A stretch of 64,000 nucleotides of DNA from Streptococcus oralis (GCF_024399415.1 NZ_CP029257.1:1077501-1141500), one strand, 5' to 3'. Numbered from the stretch's first letter, positions 19,066 through 28,991 are shown. Program-made: numbers and translations. The notes: generated from the letters alone by a model not told the origin.

Positions 19066-20760
19066 TTATTCTTCAAACTGCGCTTGAACAAAGGCAAGAG
19101 CGCCTTTTCCATCGCGAGTCAATTTAATGTATTGGCCACCTTCTGTCTTGGCAAGTTTGATACCAAGTTTGTCGGTTTCGGCCTTCATGTCTTCAAAGTT
19201 TGAAGCAACTTGAGGAGCAAGGATAACCAGATCAAACTCAGGCAACATTTCACGGTGAGCACCATAGCCACCAGCTGCTGCTTTAACAGGAACTTGGTAC
19301 TCTGCAGCTGCCTTATTTAGAGCATTTGCAAGAAGACCACTTGTACCTCCTCCTGCACAGAGAACGAGAACATTAGTTTCTTCTGTGATTGTGTTTTGCG
19401 CTGTTTCTACACCAGCTTTTTCAAGAATAGCATCTGCTTTGGCAGTATTGAAGTTTGCTGCTACTTTTTCTTTCAATTCATCATTGGCTTTACCTGAACG
19501 CTCTTCTTCAAGAATTTGTTCATCATAAACCTTGAGGAATGGATAGTAAATGGCTACGTCTACAAGAATTAACAAAGCAGCAAGTACAAATGACAAGAAT
19601 TGGAAGTTTGTACCGAGAACAATACCGAGCGGACCTGGTGTTGTCCAAGGAAGGTTGGCAGTAAATGAGTTCATGCCAAGCGTTTCAATGAAGAATTTAA
19701 AGATCCATACGTTGGCAATTGGAGCAAAGATAAATGGAATAAAGAAAATCGGGTTCAAGACAAGCGGTGCACCAAACAAGATTGGTTCATTTACACCAAA
19801 GAAGGTTGGTACTACTGAAGCACGTCCGATTGCACGATTTCGTTTCGATTTGGTCAACCACATGAACATGAATGGAACAACCAGTGTCGCACCAGTACCA
19901 CCCATGGTAACGATAAACATTTGTGTACCAGAAGTAAGGATCTTGTCTGCATGCATCCCTTGTTGGAGAAGGTTCAAGTTGACTTCAGCATTTGCATAGG
20001 TAATAGCTGCGATTGCTGGTTCAACGATAGATGGACCATGGATACCAACAAACCAGAAGAAGGCAAAGGCACCAAAGATAATGGTAATACCTAGATAACC
20101 ATCAGCAGCAGAGAATAATGGTGCAAAGAATTTACCGATTGATTCAGCTACACTTGCACCAACAAAATGACGAGCTAGTAAATCAAGAGCATAAAGAGAA
20201 ACCACTGATAGAGTGAATGGAATCACATCTTTAAAGACTTGTGAGATATTTGGTGGAACTTCGTCAGGCATGCGAATAGTGACGTTGTTCTTAACACAAA
20301 CCTTATAGATAGCTACGGTTACAAAGGCAGCAAGAAAGGCCGAAAGCAAACCTTTTGTCCCAAGGAAACCTGTCGCAAAGCCACCTTCAATCGGATCAGC
20401 TGCCAACATCAACAAACCAACAATCGCTGCCAACAATGTTGACATATAGTTGATTTGATTGGTTTTTTCCATGCTACGGTTTACTGAGTCGGTCAATGAC
20501 TTAGCTGTTGTGCCAGCTACCAAGAGAGCTAGAATCCCCATTGAATAGCTATAAGGTTTCATGAGGAGATTAACAACATCATCAGACCATTTAAAGCCCC
20601 ATGAGTTTGGTACAAAAGCAATCAAGATAAAGATACTTGAGAAGAGAATAACAGGCATCCCTGCAATGAAACCATCACGAATAGCACGAAGATAGATATT
20701 ACGAGACAGTTTTTCAAAGAAAGGTTTTCCTTTCTCGATAAATGAAATTAGTTTGTTCAT
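19066..20760 (-). CDS. lacE: PTS lactose-specific EIICB
   Basis: Membrane permease and phosphotransferase for lactose. The EIIC domain fills about residues 1-410 with multiple hydrophobic helices and the [12 protein letters not shown] and [16 protein letters not shown] segments. The C-terminal EIIB domain carries the phosphorylated Cys468 in [12 protein letters not shown]. Length 564 is normal. The start codon overlaps the lacF stop region (20760), so the two are translationally coupled. Confidence 0.96.
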   Translation of the reverse strand: MNKLISFIEKGKPFFEKLSRNIYLRAIRDGFIAGMPVILFSSIFILIAFVPNSWGFKWSDDVVNLLMKPYSYSMGILALLVAGTTAKSLTDSVNRSMEKTNQINYMSTLLAAIVGLLMLAADPIEGGFATGFLGTKGLLSAFLAAFVTVAIYKVCVKNNVTIRMPDEVPPNISQVFKDVIPFTLSVVSLYALDLLARHFVGASVAESIGKFFAPLFSAADGYLGITIIFGAFAFFWFVGIHGPSIVEPAIAAITYANAEVNLNLLQQGMHADKILTSGTQMFIVTMGGTGATLVVPFMFMWLTKSKRNRAIGRASVVPTFFGVNEPILFGAPLVLNPIFFIPFIFAPIANVWIFKFFIETLGMNSFTANLPWTTPGPLGIVLGTNFQFLSFVLAALLILVDVAIYYPFLKVYDEQILEEERSGKANDELKEKVAANFNTAKADAILEKAGVETAQNTITEETNVLVLCAGGGTSGLLANALNKAAAEYQVPVKAAAGGYGAHREMLPEFDLVILAPQVASNFEDMKAETDKLGIKLAKTEGGQYIKLTRDGKGALAFVQAQFEE

Positions 20761-21077
20761 TACTTAACTCCTCTCTTGTAGAGTTCGATTAAATGGTGCA
20801 TCAAGTCTTTTAACAAGATAGTTGTCATCAAGTGGTCTTGGCCATGCATCATGGTTACACTATAAGCTAAGTCCTCACCAGCTGCTTCCTTAGTCAATAG
20901 ACTTGTTTGCGCGTGGTGTGCCTCCGCGATGCAACCACCTGCTTCCTCCACGAGAGTATCCGCTTTCGCGAAATCACCAGCTTCAGCAGCCTTCAAGGCT
21001 TCCAATAGTTTTGATCGAGCATCGCCAGCATAGGCAACAATTTCAAAACCTAACAATGTTACTTCTTCTCTATTCAT
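20760..21077 (-). CDS. lacF: PTS lactose-specific EIIA
   Basis: Cytoplasmic trimeric phosphocarrier that passes phosphate from HPr to LacE. The phosphorylated His78 lies in MMHGQDH, with the Mg-binding Asp81 after it. Length 105 is canonical for the lactose/cellobiose EIIA family. It lies between lacT and lacE, with a GGAG ribosome site. Confidence 0.96.
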   Translation of the reverse strand: MNREEVTLLGFEIVAYAGDARSKLLEALKAAEAGDFAKADTLVEEAGGCIAEAHHAQTSLLTKEAAGEDLAYSVTMMHGQDHLMTTILLKDLMHHLIELYKRGVK

Positions 21078-21112
21078 GATAGAATTCTCCTTATGTATTT
21101 TTAATTAAATTT

Positions 21113-21949
21113 TTATGACAATAAACGTTGGATATGTAGAACTAGATAAACTCGTTCACTTTTATACAAATCAAGACCCGTATATTGCGTAATCACATCA
21201 TAGATCTTGGAACCAATCTCGAACGCTTTTGGATAGGATTGTTTAATATGATCTTCCATATCCAGAAGTGATTGGTTATCATCTCTAGATCTGTCTAAAT
21301 AATCCAAGAAATAATTCAAATGAATCATAAAACGATCATAGAAATGATTATTCTCTTTGGTTCGTTGAATTGCATAACTCTTTAGTACTTCTTCGACATT
21401 CCTGAGAATTTCTTTCCTCTTATCAATCGACTCCACAAGTTCCACTTCATTTTCACCTTCGGCATTAATGAAATGATAAGCAATCCGAATAATTTCATCC
21501 TCCGGGAAATGATCTGTCAACTTCTGACGATAGATTTCAAAAGCTTCCTTTGCGATTTGAAAAGCGATAGGATACTTGGCAGAAATATCTGGCAGATTGC
21601 TATCCTTGTACCTTCCTTGTGCTAGAGCTTGATAAGAACAGTAAATATGATCTGTCAAGGTTACGTAGAGATACTCTTGAATCGGATAATGATATTTCTT
21701 TGATAGCTTATCAATGATTTCATAAGTCACTGTGATAAAATCCAGCGGAACATCTTTGAGGAGAGCCATAAAATTTTCTCTGGACTCTTCTGTCTTCATC
21801 CGAAAGATTTTCTCAACTTGTTCTTCAGCAATCAAATCCCCCTTCTTTTTCCCAAATGCAATCCCCTTACCAATCACAATCACCTCTTCTCCTTTGTCAT
21901 TTCTGACAAGCGAGACATTGTGATTCATTGGGTTTAGAATTCGATACAT
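21113..21949 (-). CDS. lacT: Transcription antiterminator LacT (BglG family)
   Basis: RNA-binding antiterminator for the lacTFEG transcript. The N-terminal co-antiterminator domain (about 1-55: YRILNPMNHNVSLV ... GIAFGKKKGD) binds the leader RNA. Two PRD domains (about 65-170 and 170-278) are phosphorylated by PTS proteins and sense lactose transport and carbon status. The ribosome site is AAGGAGG. Its own leader carries a RAT sequence overlapping a terminator, so LacT likely controls its own operon. Confidence 0.94.
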   Translation of the reverse strand: MYRILNPMNHNVSLVRNDKGEEVIVIGKGIAFGKKKGDLIAEEQVEKIFRMKTEESRENFMALLKDVPLDFITVTYEIIDKLSKKYHYPIQEYLYVTLTDHIYCSYQALAQGRYKDSNLPDISAKYPIAFQIAKEAFEIYRQKLTDHFPEDEIIRIAYHFINAEGENEVELVESIDKRKEILRNVEEVLKSYAIQRTKENNHFYDRFMIHLNYFLDYLDRSRDDNQSLLDMEDHIKQSYPKAFEIGSKIYDVITQYTGLDLYKSERVYLVLHIQRLLS

Positions 21950-21985
21950 GTCAACCTCCTTTTATATCTTAAAGGTATATGAGTA

Positions 21986-22071
21986 TAAAAAATGACCACA
22001 AATGAACTAGAAAATCCTTTGATTTCTAATTCACCTGTGATCATGCCTAATATTACTTAGTAACACTCACC
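21986..22071 (-). promoter_or_regulatory. LacT-responsive RAT/terminator leader
   Basis: On the minus strand a RAT-like sequence (GTGTTACT ... GTAAT ... AGGCAT, about 22041-22068) overlaps the 5' arm of a long terminator. The arms are 22023-22042 and 21993-22014, followed by a U-run at 21986-21992. Binding of LacT to the RAT would block the terminator, the classic BglG-type switch. Confidence 0.85.
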
Positions 22072-22091
22072 TTGTATTAACTTGTGATTTA

Positions 22092-22128
22092 AGTATAGCA
22101 CAAGTCAGTTTTTTTGTAAACCTTTACA
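22092..22128 (-). promoter_or_regulatory. Internal lac promoter (lacTFEG) with near-cre site
   Basis: Minus strand TTTACA (22115-22120), 17-base spacer, TATACT (22092-22097). TGTAAACCTTTACA (22115-22128) overlaps the -35 and matches the cre consensus except at one central base, so CcpA control is plausible. It lies just downstream of lacD. Confidence 0.7.
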
Positions 22129-22186
22129 TTCAACTTTTTTTAAAATTTTTATTTAGATCAATGTTCCTAAGATTAGGGGGGAAAAC

Positions 22187-23167
22187 TTATACACGTTCAG
22201 TCCATGAAGTCGCTGTTGTTTGAAGAACTTTGTTGAGTTCGTCAATGTTCTCAAATCCAGTTGTGCGTAGCCATTCACGAGCTGCTGCCTCACCGTCTTT
22301 GATGTAGGCTTCAACTGATCCAGCCCATGTTGCACGTCCACAAAGAACGCCGTTGAAGTTTGCGCCTGATTCGTGGGCAAAGACAAGCGTTTCTTGGAAG
22401 AGTTTAGCTGATACACCTGCACTCAAGTAGATATACGGCAAGTTAGTTGCTTCATCTTGCGCTTTGAAGAAGGCTGCTGCTTCTTCACGTGTATGCACGA
22501 TTTCACCATCGCCAAAGCCTTCAACGTATTTGACGTTTACTGGAACTTCCACTTTCAAGACATCGATGTTGAAGCGTGGGTCTGAGAAGACTTTCATAGC
22601 ACCGATAACCTTGTGTGGTTTCACTTTTGCGTATTCGGCAGAATTTGCGTCAGCGATTTTTTCATCGTAAGCCAAGATTTCAAGGAAGAAAGGAATGTCT
22701 TCCGCCACACACTCAGAACCGATGCGTTCGATGTAGGCTTGTTTTTCTTGGTTGAGTTCGTCAGCGCTGTCTACATCGTAGTAAAGCAAGAACTTAACAG
22801 CATCTGCACCTTGTTCCTTGATGCGTTTTGCAGACCAAACATCCAAGCAGTCAGGCAAGCGTTTAGTGCTAGTTGTGTCATAACCCGTTTTCTCATAAGC
22901 AAGGAGAAGACCAGCATTGGCATCAAGCGCTTTTGTAGCTGGAAGACCATACTCTGGGTCAAGAAGCATAGAGGATGCGTATTTAGTCAATTCATCTGCT
23001 ACCAATACTTTGAGTTCTTCCATTTGAGCCACTGTTGGCTCTTCTGCTTGGTATTGAGCCATGAGGCGTTTCAAAGCACCACGTTGGTCAAAGGCAAGAG
23101 CTGAGATAATACCATTTTCATCTGAAAGTTTTTCTAATCGTGCACGTTTTTGTTCTGTTAAAGCCAT
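22187..23167 (-). CDS. lacD: Tagatose-1,6-bisphosphate aldolase
   Basis: Class I aldolase that cleaves tagatose-1,6-bisphosphate to dihydroxyacetone phosphate and glyceraldehyde-3-phosphate, the last step of the tagatose pathway. The opening segment [15 protein letters not shown] and the VEVPVN segment are characteristic, and the Schiff-base lysine is expected in the latter region ([12 protein letters not shown]). Length 326 is normal. The ATG follows the lacC stop by one base. Confidence 0.96.
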   Translation of the reverse strand: MALTEQKRARLEKLSDENGIISALAFDQRGALKRLMAQYQAEEPTVAQMEELKVLVADELTKYASSMLLDPEYGLPATKALDANAGLLLAYEKTGYDTTSTKRLPDCLDVWSAKRIKEQGADAVKFLLYYDVDSADELNQEKQAYIERIGSECVAEDIPFFLEILAYDEKIADANSAEYAKVKPHKVIGAMKVFSDPRFNIDVLKVEVPVNVKYVEGFGDGEIVHTREEAAAFFKAQDEATNLPYIYLSAGVSAKLFQETLVFAHESGANFNGVLCGRATWAGSVEAYIKDGEAAAREWLRTTGFENIDELNKVLQTTATSWTERV

Positions 23168-23168
23168 T

Positions 23169-24098
23169 TTATACCTCTTTTACTATTAATTGATCATATA
23201 GGGCTTGATAGTTGGCCATATTGACATGACCTGTCATTTTTTCTTGAGCATTGAGCATACCAAGGACATTTGCCTTGATGAGGAGTTCTTGATCAGATTC
23301 CTTATGAAGAAGTCCTGATGAAATACCTGCAACAGTAGAATCTCCAGATCCAACTGGATTGACTACCTGAATTCTTGGAATATCTACTTTATAGAAAGTG
23401 TCCCCATGTTTTGCAAAAGCACCATTTGCACCAAGTGACACGATAATCCACTCAATCCCTGCAAATAGAGGCTCTTGAAGAACTTCTTTTAATTCATCCA
23501 AATCCTCAGAAACTTCTTTCCCAAGAAGCTGAGACAATTCTTCGTTATTCGGTTTGATTACTGTTGGTTTATGTGGTGATTCAAGAACTACCTGAAGAGC
23601 TGCACCTGAGCAATCCAAAACAACTGGTTTTCCTGCGCGATTAGCAAGTTCTACTAAGCTCGCATAGTAATCAACTGGAAGACCTGCTGGCAGACTACCA
23701 GAGATAGCAACTACTTCCACAGTGTCAAGGATATTTCTGAAATGAGCCAAGAAATCTTGACCTTCTTGTTCCAATACTTCAGGCCCTTTTTCAAGGATTT
23801 CTGTTTGGTTGTCTCCGTGCAGAATAGCGATACAGTTACGAGTCTCTCCTTGAATGGAGAAGAAACGTTTCGTTACGTTATTGTCGATATGTTCTACTAA
23901 AAACTCACCAAGTTTACCACCGACCAAACCAGTAGCAACAACAGAATCACCAAATTCTGAAAGAACTCGTGTAACATTGAGCCCTTTACCACCAGCTGTC
24001 TTGGTCACGCCCACCACACGGTTGACAGTGTCAATTTTTAATTCATCCAAAGGATAAGAAATATCAATGGATGGATTCATTGTGACTGTTAAAATCAT
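23169..24098 (-). CDS. lacC: Tagatose-6-phosphate kinase
   Basis: PfkB-family kinase that phosphorylates tagatose-6-phosphate. It has the [11 protein letters not shown] signature near the N-terminus and the [13 protein letters not shown] motif with the catalytic Asp near the C-terminus. Length 309 is normal. It lies between lacB and lacD in the usual lacABCD order. Confidence 0.96.
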   Translation of the reverse strand: MILTVTMNPSIDISYPLDELKIDTVNRVVGVTKTAGGKGLNVTRVLSEFGDSVVATGLVGGKLGEFLVEHIDNNVTKRFFSIQGETRNCIAILHGDNQTEILEKGPEVLEQEGQDFLAHFRNILDTVEVVAISGSLPAGLPVDYYASLVELANRAGKPVVLDCSGAALQVVLESPHKPTVIKPNNEELSQLLGKEVSEDLDELKEVLQEPLFAGIEWIIVSLGANGAFAKHGDTFYKVDIPRIQVVNPVGSGDSTVAGISSGLLHKESDQELLIKANVLGMLNAQEKMTGHVNMANYQALYDQLIVKEV

Positions 24099-24108
24099 GC
24101 GTCACCTC

Positions 24109-24624
24109 TTAGTCGTGGTATTCACCGCGATCCCATTTTTCAAGGAATTCTGTAAAGAAGTTTGCATCTGCTTGATGAGCATTGTGAGTTTCAACGTGCT
24201 CGATTTTCGCAATCAATTTTTTGTTTTCTTCTGATGGTTTGTATTCAGCATTGATGAAAGCTTCAATGATGTCGCACATGAGCAATTCACCAGTGATTTT
24301 ACCACCAAAACCAATAACGTTGGCATTCAATTGTTCTTTTGCATAAAGAGCTGTTGTCATATCACGAACCAAGGCAGAACGAACTCCTGGAACTTTATTT
24401 ACAGCGTTGTTGATACCAACACCAGTACCACAGATACATACCCCAAGATCAGCTTGACCGCTTGTAACGGCTTCACCAACTTTTTTACCAAAGATTGGGT
24501 AGTGAGTACGTGTGTGGTCATAGGTACCAAAGTCGATGACTTCATATCCTTTTGATTTCAAAAATTCTGAAACCGCCATTTTTTCATCTGTTACGATGTG
24601 GTCACATCCAATTGCAATTCTCAT
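24109..24624 (-). CDS. lacB: Galactose-6-phosphate isomerase, LacB subunit
   Basis: RpiB-fold subunit of the heteromeric LacAB isomerase that converts galactose-6-phosphate to tagatose-6-phosphate. It shows [23 protein letters not shown] and the [20 protein letters not shown] active-site loop with its cysteine. Length 171 is normal. A BOX-like element separates it from lacA. Confidence 0.96.
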   Translation of the reverse strand: MRIAIGCDHIVTDEKMAVSEFLKSKGYEVIDFGTYDHTRTHYPIFGKKVGEAVTSGQADLGVCICGTGVGINNAVNKVPGVRSALVRDMTTALYAKEQLNANVIGFGGKITGELLMCDIIEAFINAEYKPSEENKKLIAKIEHVETHNAHQADANFFTEFLEKWDRGEYHD

Positions 24625-24670
24625 TAGTTATTCCCTCCGATTAATTATATAAATCTAATATCATTTATCC

Positions 24671-24775
24671 TTACTCAAGAAAAATCAAGATTAGCTTAGG
24701 AAGCGAGCTGCAAGCATAACTGAAGTTAGCTAAAGTGAGCTGACGACAGATTATCTTGATTTTTGAAGAGTATTA
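24671..24775 (-). repeat. BOX-like repeat between lacA and lacB
   Basis: On the minus strand it runs from AATACTCTTCAAAAATC to GATTTTTCTTGAGTAA, like a boxA-boxC element without boxB. A perfect 12-bp terminal inverted repeat (24680-24691 with 24753-24764) would form a long hairpin. The element's first bases overlap the TAA stop of lacA. Confidence 0.65.
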
Positions 24776-25198
24776 GCACATTTTGTTCAACATGTCGACC
24801 CTGATTTGGTGACGTCCACCGTCGTATTTACCGTTAACAAAACCTTTAGCAATGTTTTTAGCCAATTCATCACCAACAAGCTGTGCACCCATAGTGATCA
24901 TACGTGAGTTGTTGTGTCCACGAGTCATATAAGCTGAACGTTCGTCAGATACTTCTGCGGCAACCATTCCTTTGATTTTTGTTGCGACCATAAATGGACC
25001 AGCACCATAAGCATCAATCACGATACCAAGATTTTGTTCTTCTTTGTTTACTTCTGCAGCAACAGCAAGAGTCACATCAACAAAATCTTGACCTTCAGCT
25101 GTAACATCCACAACGTGGAAGTTTTCTTTTTCCAAGAAGTCTTTCACAACTTCTTTCAATCTCAAACCTGCAGCATCTGCACCGATAACAATAGACAT
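24773..25198 (-). CDS. lacA: Galactose-6-phosphate isomerase, LacA subunit
   Basis: Partner of LacB in the isomerase. RpiB fold with [14 protein letters not shown] at the start and the [17 protein letters not shown] loop, where LacB has the active cysteine. Length 141 is canonical. The ribosome site is AAGGAG. It follows a leader of about 220 bases from an operator-rich promoter. The stop codon lies at the edge of a BOX-like element. Confidence 0.96.
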   Translation of the reverse strand: MSIVIGADAAGLRLKEVVKDFLEKENFHVVDVTAEGQDFVDVTLAVAAEVNKEEQNLGIVIDAYGAGPFMVATKIKGMVAAEVSDERSAYMTRGHNNSRMITMGAQLVGDELAKNIAKGFVNGKYDGGRHQIRVDMLNKMC

Positions 25199-25231
25199 AT
25201 TGTATACTCCTTTTTATTTTTCTAGGCTAGT

Positions 25232-25282
25232 AAAGACTTTTATAGTTAGCAGTTTACCTACAAAAGACTTTCTAGCAGTTTA
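25232..25282 (-). repeat. Direct repeat in the lacA leader
   Basis: Two copies of a unit combining AAAGACTTT and TAGCAGTTTA (plus strand: 25232-25256 and 25263-25282) lie in the transcribed leader of lacA. A separate 7-bp hairpin (CCAGGAA/TTCCTGG, 25327-25346) lies upstream. Function unknown. Confidence 0.5.
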
Positions 25283-25389
25283 GTGACAAATTTGATTGAA
25301 TGAGATGAATATCACCTTATCCAAGTCCAGGAAATCAAGTTCCTGGAAACAAACTTTCTCCTCAAAAGAGAATATAACAAGTGATTGTT

Positions 25390-25454
25390 TGTTTGTTACA
25401 AACATCATTTGTTGTTTACAAACATAATATACTCCTATTTATAGAAAAAGTCAA
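25390..25454 (-). promoter_or_regulatory. lacABCD promoter with two LacR-type operators
   Basis: Minus strand TTGACT (25449-25454), 17-base spacer, TATATT (25426-25431). Immediately downstream lie TGTTGTTTACAAACA (25410-25424) and the perfect palindrome TGTTTGTTACAAACA (25390-25404), centres 20 bases apart. This placement blocks transcription when LacR is bound. Confidence 0.8.
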
Positions 25455-25484
25455 CAGTAAATGTTTGTTTTTGTGGTTTTTTAT

Positions 25485-26381
25485 CTAAAATATTTCAATA
25501 TCAAAGCCAATCTGATCTACTTGACCAGGTTTTAGGAGACGAACGTTTTTCTTATCTTCTAAATGATCTCCTTCTTCAAGAGATGTTGACAAACCAGACC
25601 AAGGTTCAAAGGCAATGAAAGGTCCCTTATTCAAAGTTGACCAAATGATGAGATTTGAAAACTCTTGGAAGTGTACTTTTAATCCCTTCTCATGTTTACG
25701 AGAACGAAGGGCAATTGTTCTGGATTGCAACTCATCCAAAGTCACTGCATCTGTGCTAAACAAATCATAGATAAGGTCTAATTCTTTTTGCCCATCCAAC
25801 CATGGACTTCTATCTTGGAAGTCTAACATTCCTGTTTCTGGGAAAGGACGTGGAACAGAGCAAGTCTCTTCTCTCTCAAACTCTAAATAGTAATCTTCAT
25901 AAGTTTCGCCATCCAGCAGAGGGCAATTAAACCCTGGATGTCCACCAATAAAGTATGGCATGACCTTGCTAGTTTCTTTATTGAAGACTTTGTATTGAGT
26001 ACGAACAGTCTTGCCAGTCACTAGATAAGTGATTTCAAGGCGGAAGTGATAAGGATAGTTTTGATAAGTATTCTTATCGTCTTCGATAGCAAAAGTTACG
26101 CTGTTTTCTGTTTGAGCAACTAAGTCAAATTCTTTTTTACGGACCAAACCGTGACGAGGAATGTTTCCTTTCGTCTCCGTTCCATCTTCGTGACTGTAGA
26201 AGGCTATATCTTCTCTTAAAGAGCCACAAATTGGGAAAAGTACTGGCGCTTGTCCACTCCAGTAAGTTGCATCTCCTTGCCACAGATACTCAATGCCTTC
26301 TCGATCCTTGATCGACGACAAGGCGCCACCTAAGGTTTTAAACTGGACCGTTAACTGGTCTGATTTGATTTCAATTACCAT
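25485..26381 (-). CDS. lacX: Aldose 1-epimerase family protein (LacX-like)
   Basis: Galactose-mutarotase-fold protein of the LacX subgroup found beside lac genes. It shows the GGALSSIKD opening, VLFPICGSLR and GNIPRHGLVR (probable catalytic histidine), and a second histidine in IGGHPGFNCP. It is likely to interconvert anomers of a sugar or sugar phosphate; the exact substrate is unknown. A TTG at 26393 is in frame, but GGAG at 26388-26391 followed by ATG at 26381 is preferred (298 residues). It is the last gene before the lacA promoter, after gatC and a terminator. Confidence 0.82.
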   Translation of the reverse strand: MVIEIKSDQLTVQFKTLGGALSSIKDREGIEYLWQGDATYWSGQAPVLFPICGSLREDIAFYSHEDGTETKGNIPRHGLVRKKEFDLVAQTENSVTFAIEDDKNTYQNYPYHFRLEITYLVTGKTVRTQYKVFNKETSKVMPYFIGGHPGFNCPLLDGETYEDYYLEFEREETCSVPRPFPETGMLDFQDRSPWLDGQKELDLIYDLFSTDAVTLDELQSRTIALRSRKHEKGLKVHFQEFSNLIIWSTLNKGPFIAFEPWSGLSTSLEEGDHLEDKKNVRLLKPGQVDQIGFDIEIF

Positions 26382-26412
26382 AATATTCTCCAACTATTTT
26401 TAGATCTTTATA

Positions 26413-26462
26413 TAAAAAACTAGGTTGCCACTCCCAATGTAGGAAATTAACAACCTAGTTTT
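26413..26462 (-). terminator. Terminator after gatC
   Basis: A perfect 12-bp stem (26417-26428 with 26451-26462) with a 22-base loop and a U-run on the minus strand. It would limit read-through from gatABC into lacX. Confidence 0.75.
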
Positions 26463-26488
26463 CACAATTTACATTTTATAGGAGCGAA

Positions 26489-27964
26489 TTATTTAGCATT
26501 TGCTGCGTATTCTTCGTTACGTTTGATCATTTGTTTTCTATACCAAGCAAAGATACCTACATAGAATACAAGGAAGACTGCTGCACCAAGGATTGCTTTG
26601 ATATCACCTGTTGTAGCATTACCGATTGCCCAACCAAATAGTTTTTCAATTGGTCCTTCAAGAGTTGAGTGAGTAATCAATTGAGATTGGTTCACACCTT
26701 CTGGGAAGGCACCTACACCTTTAGCAAGTTCTGTTGCGAATGGTGCGATAAGAGTACCTGAAAGAAGGAAGAGAGGCAACAAGAGTGTTCCGAAGATAAT
26801 CATACGGAGCAATTTACCACGTGTAACAACCAAGAGAGCTGGAGTCACACCCATAGCGATGATACCTGCAAGTGGCAAGATACCATTTCCGACGTTTGAA
26901 AGAAGCACAGCTTCTACTAGCATGATTGGAGCAAGTACGTTTGCACAAGCCCAGATTTCAGCACGACCAGCGATGAATGGCCAGTCAAGACCGATGTTGA
27001 ATTTACGTCCTTGAAGACGTTTAGTAGCAACGTTTGTAATACCTTGTGAAAGTGGTTCTACGGCTGCGATGAACCAAGATCCGATAAGTGAGAAGAGTTC
27101 CAAAGCTACACCGGCTGTCAAACCAAGAGACAACCAACCTTTAATAACAAGTTCCCATTTATCGGCTCCTTCTACACCAGCAACTGGGTGTGGAGTCCCC
27201 ATCAAACCAATAACAATACCAAGGATGAAACCGATAAAGAATTTAGATCCCCAGAAACCGATTTTTTTGTTCAATTTTGCAGCGTCAAAGTCATATTTAT
27301 CGAGACCAGGCAATACTTTATCAAAGATTTTATCCAAGACCATGATAACTGGGTTCATCATGTAGTTCATGTGAGTTGAAGTCATTGGTGATGAACTTGG
27401 TGCATTAAGAAGGTCGTCGAAAGTTGGTTTCATCAAATCAGAGTTGATGATTTTCAAAATACCTACAAGGACAACTGCTGCAGTTGCGATGAAGAGTGAA
27501 ACCCCTTGGCTAACTCCATTGTTGTCTGCGTACCATTTGATCAAAAGACCAGTGATTGACAAGTGCCAGATATCGAAGATATCGACGTCAAGTGTATCTG
27601 TTTTCTTCATTGCAAGCATCACAATGTTGACAATCAACATTACAAGCAAGAAGTAAAGTGTCCATGCAGATCCCCAAGTGATGGTTGCAAGTGGTGCCCA
27701 ACCAACGTCAGTGATGTTCAATTGAATACCAGTATTTTCAACGAATTTTGCAAGTGATGCTGAGAAAGCTCCGTTGAGCATACCGATGATAGCACCGATA
27801 CCAGTAAGGGCGATGGCAAGTTTGATACCACCTTCAAGCGCTTTGGAGAATTTCACTCCAAATAGTAAAGCCAATACTGTCAAGATGATCAGCATGATGA
27901 TAGGACCACCCATTTCCAAGACTGGCTTGAAAATCTTATTGGCTAGTTCGATAATGACATCCAT
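26489..27964 (-). CDS. gatC: PTS galactitol-family EIIC (probable galactose PTS permease)
   Basis: Polytopic membrane permease of the galactitol EIIC family with about ten hydrophobic segments over 491 residues. It is encoded with cognate EIIB and EIIA. In streptococci, gat-type systems beside lac genes are known to import galactose as galactose-6-phosphate (S. gordonii work), which would feed LacAB directly; that substrate is inferred here, not shown. The ribosome site is GGGAGG. Confidence 0.88.
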   Translation of the reverse strand: MDVIIELANKIFKPVLEMGGPIIMLIILTVLALLFGVKFSKALEGGIKLAIALTGIGAIIGMLNGAFSASLAKFVENTGIQLNITDVGWAPLATITWGSAWTLYFLLVMLIVNIVMLAMKKTDTLDVDIFDIWHLSITGLLIKWYADNNGVSQGVSLFIATAAVVLVGILKIINSDLMKPTFDDLLNAPSSSPMTSTHMNYMMNPVIMVLDKIFDKVLPGLDKYDFDAAKLNKKIGFWGSKFFIGFILGIVIGLMGTPHPVAGVEGADKWELVIKGWLSLGLTAGVALELFSLIGSWFIAAVEPLSQGITNVATKRLQGRKFNIGLDWPFIAGRAEIWACANVLAPIMLVEAVLLSNVGNGILPLAGIIAMGVTPALLVVTRGKLLRMIIFGTLLLPLFLLSGTLIAPFATELAKGVGAFPEGVNQSQLITHSTLEGPIEKLFGWAIGNATTGDIKAILGAAVFLVFYVGIFAWYRKQMIKRNEEYAANAK

Positions 27965-28018
27965 AATAGTTCCTCCCGTTTTTTTAGTTATATGAATGTT
28001 AACAAGATAAAGAATAAA

Positions 28019-28324
28019 TTAGCTTAGTCCGTGTTCTTTGATAGCTGCTTCAATATTGTCAAATACTGGAGCGCTCATCGCTGGAATACGGAACAAGATT
28101 GGTCCAGCTTCAATTACTGGAATACCAGGTTCAAAACCAAGGTCAGTTGCAGCGATTGGTGTAAAGATATCGTAGCCCTTGATAAGGTCTTCGTTTACAT
28201 CTTTCACCATGACGGCATCACAGTGAACGTCATAACCACGGTTTGAAAGTTCTTCTTCTAGAGCACTTTTAATTTGGTGACTTGAGTTAACACCTGCACC
28301 GCAGGCAGCAAGAATTTTAATCAT
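28019..28324 (-). CDS. gatB: PTS galactitol-family EIIB
   Basis: Cytoplasmic phosphocarrier of the gat-type system. The phosphorylated cysteine is Cys8 in ILAACGAGVNSS, the galactitol EIIB signature. Length 101 is normal for a separate EIIB. It lies between gatA and gatC with short gaps, in one operon. Confidence 0.9.
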   Translation of the reverse strand: MIKILAACGAGVNSSHQIKSALEEELSNRGYDVHCDAVMVKDVNEDLIKGYDIFTPIAATDLGFEPGIPVIEAGPILFRIPAMSAPVFDNIEAAIKEHGLS

Positions 28325-28358
28325 TTGGATTTCCTCCGATTTTTTTTAATAGACAAGA

Positions 28359-28835
28359 TTAAGCGGTTGCTTCAGCAATGTAAGCATAAAGTTTTTCTGG
28401 TTCGGAAATTTTTGATAGATCTTCCAGATGTCCATTTCCTGTGAAAAAGTCCATCAACTGAGCCAGAATATTTGTTTGACTTGAACTTGAGTTGTTAATG
28501 ATAAAGAAGAGTAGGGACACTGCTACTTCCTTATCAGGAGCAATCATATTGTGAAAAGTTACTGGTTTTTCTAATCGAACAACCACTACTTTCTCAGCTA
28601 GATTATGAACAATATCTGTATGAGGAATCGCTACATTTGGCAAGTCCTTTCCTAGAAATTCCATATCTAAACCAGTTGGAAATGACTTTTCACGCGTGAT
28701 CAAGGCTTCACGATAAGTTGGAGTGACAATTTCTCGTTCTTCCAACAAGCTTGCTACCTGATCAAAGAGTTGTTCTTGATTATCCGCTTCTAAGCAAAAC
28801 ACCAGGTTTTTGTCAAAGAAATGATCTAATCCCAT
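28359..28835 (-). CDS. gatA: PTS fructose/galactitol-family EIIA
   Basis: EIIA domain of the fructose/mannitol type. The phosphorylated histidine is His72 in NVAIPHTD. It accepts phosphate from HPr for GatB. Length 158 is normal. First gene of gatABC, preceded by a promoter with a cre site and T-rich candidate operators. Confidence 0.9.
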   Translation of the reverse strand: MGLDHFFDKNLVFCLEADNQEQLFDQVASLLEEREIVTPTYREALITREKSFPTGLDMEFLGKDLPNVAIPHTDIVHNLAEKVVVVRLEKPVTFHNMIAPDKEVAVSLLFFIINNSSSSQTNILAQLMDFFTGNGHLEDLSKISEPEKLYAYIAEATA

Positions 28836-28872
28836 AACATTTTCCCTTCTTTCAATTATCTTTTATGTAATA

Positions 28873-28922
28873 AGTATAACACTATATGAAATCGTTGTCA
28901 ATAATTTTTGTTTTATTTTGTT
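28873..28922 (-). promoter_or_regulatory. gat promoter with cre site and candidate operator
   Basis: Minus strand TTGACA (28896-28901), 17-base spacer, TATACT (28873-28878). TGAAATCGTTGTCA (28887-28900) matches the cre consensus fully and overlaps the -35, so CcpA repression is expected. The 17-mer TTTTGTTTTATTTTGTT (28906-28922) adjoins the -35 and is identical to one upstream of lacR. More TTTTG repeats extend to about 28941. Confidence 0.75.
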
Positions 28923-28991
28923 CATTTTTTTGTAATTTTTGTTTCATTTAAAGAATACAATCAATATCAAACATTCTTGTTATAAAATACA

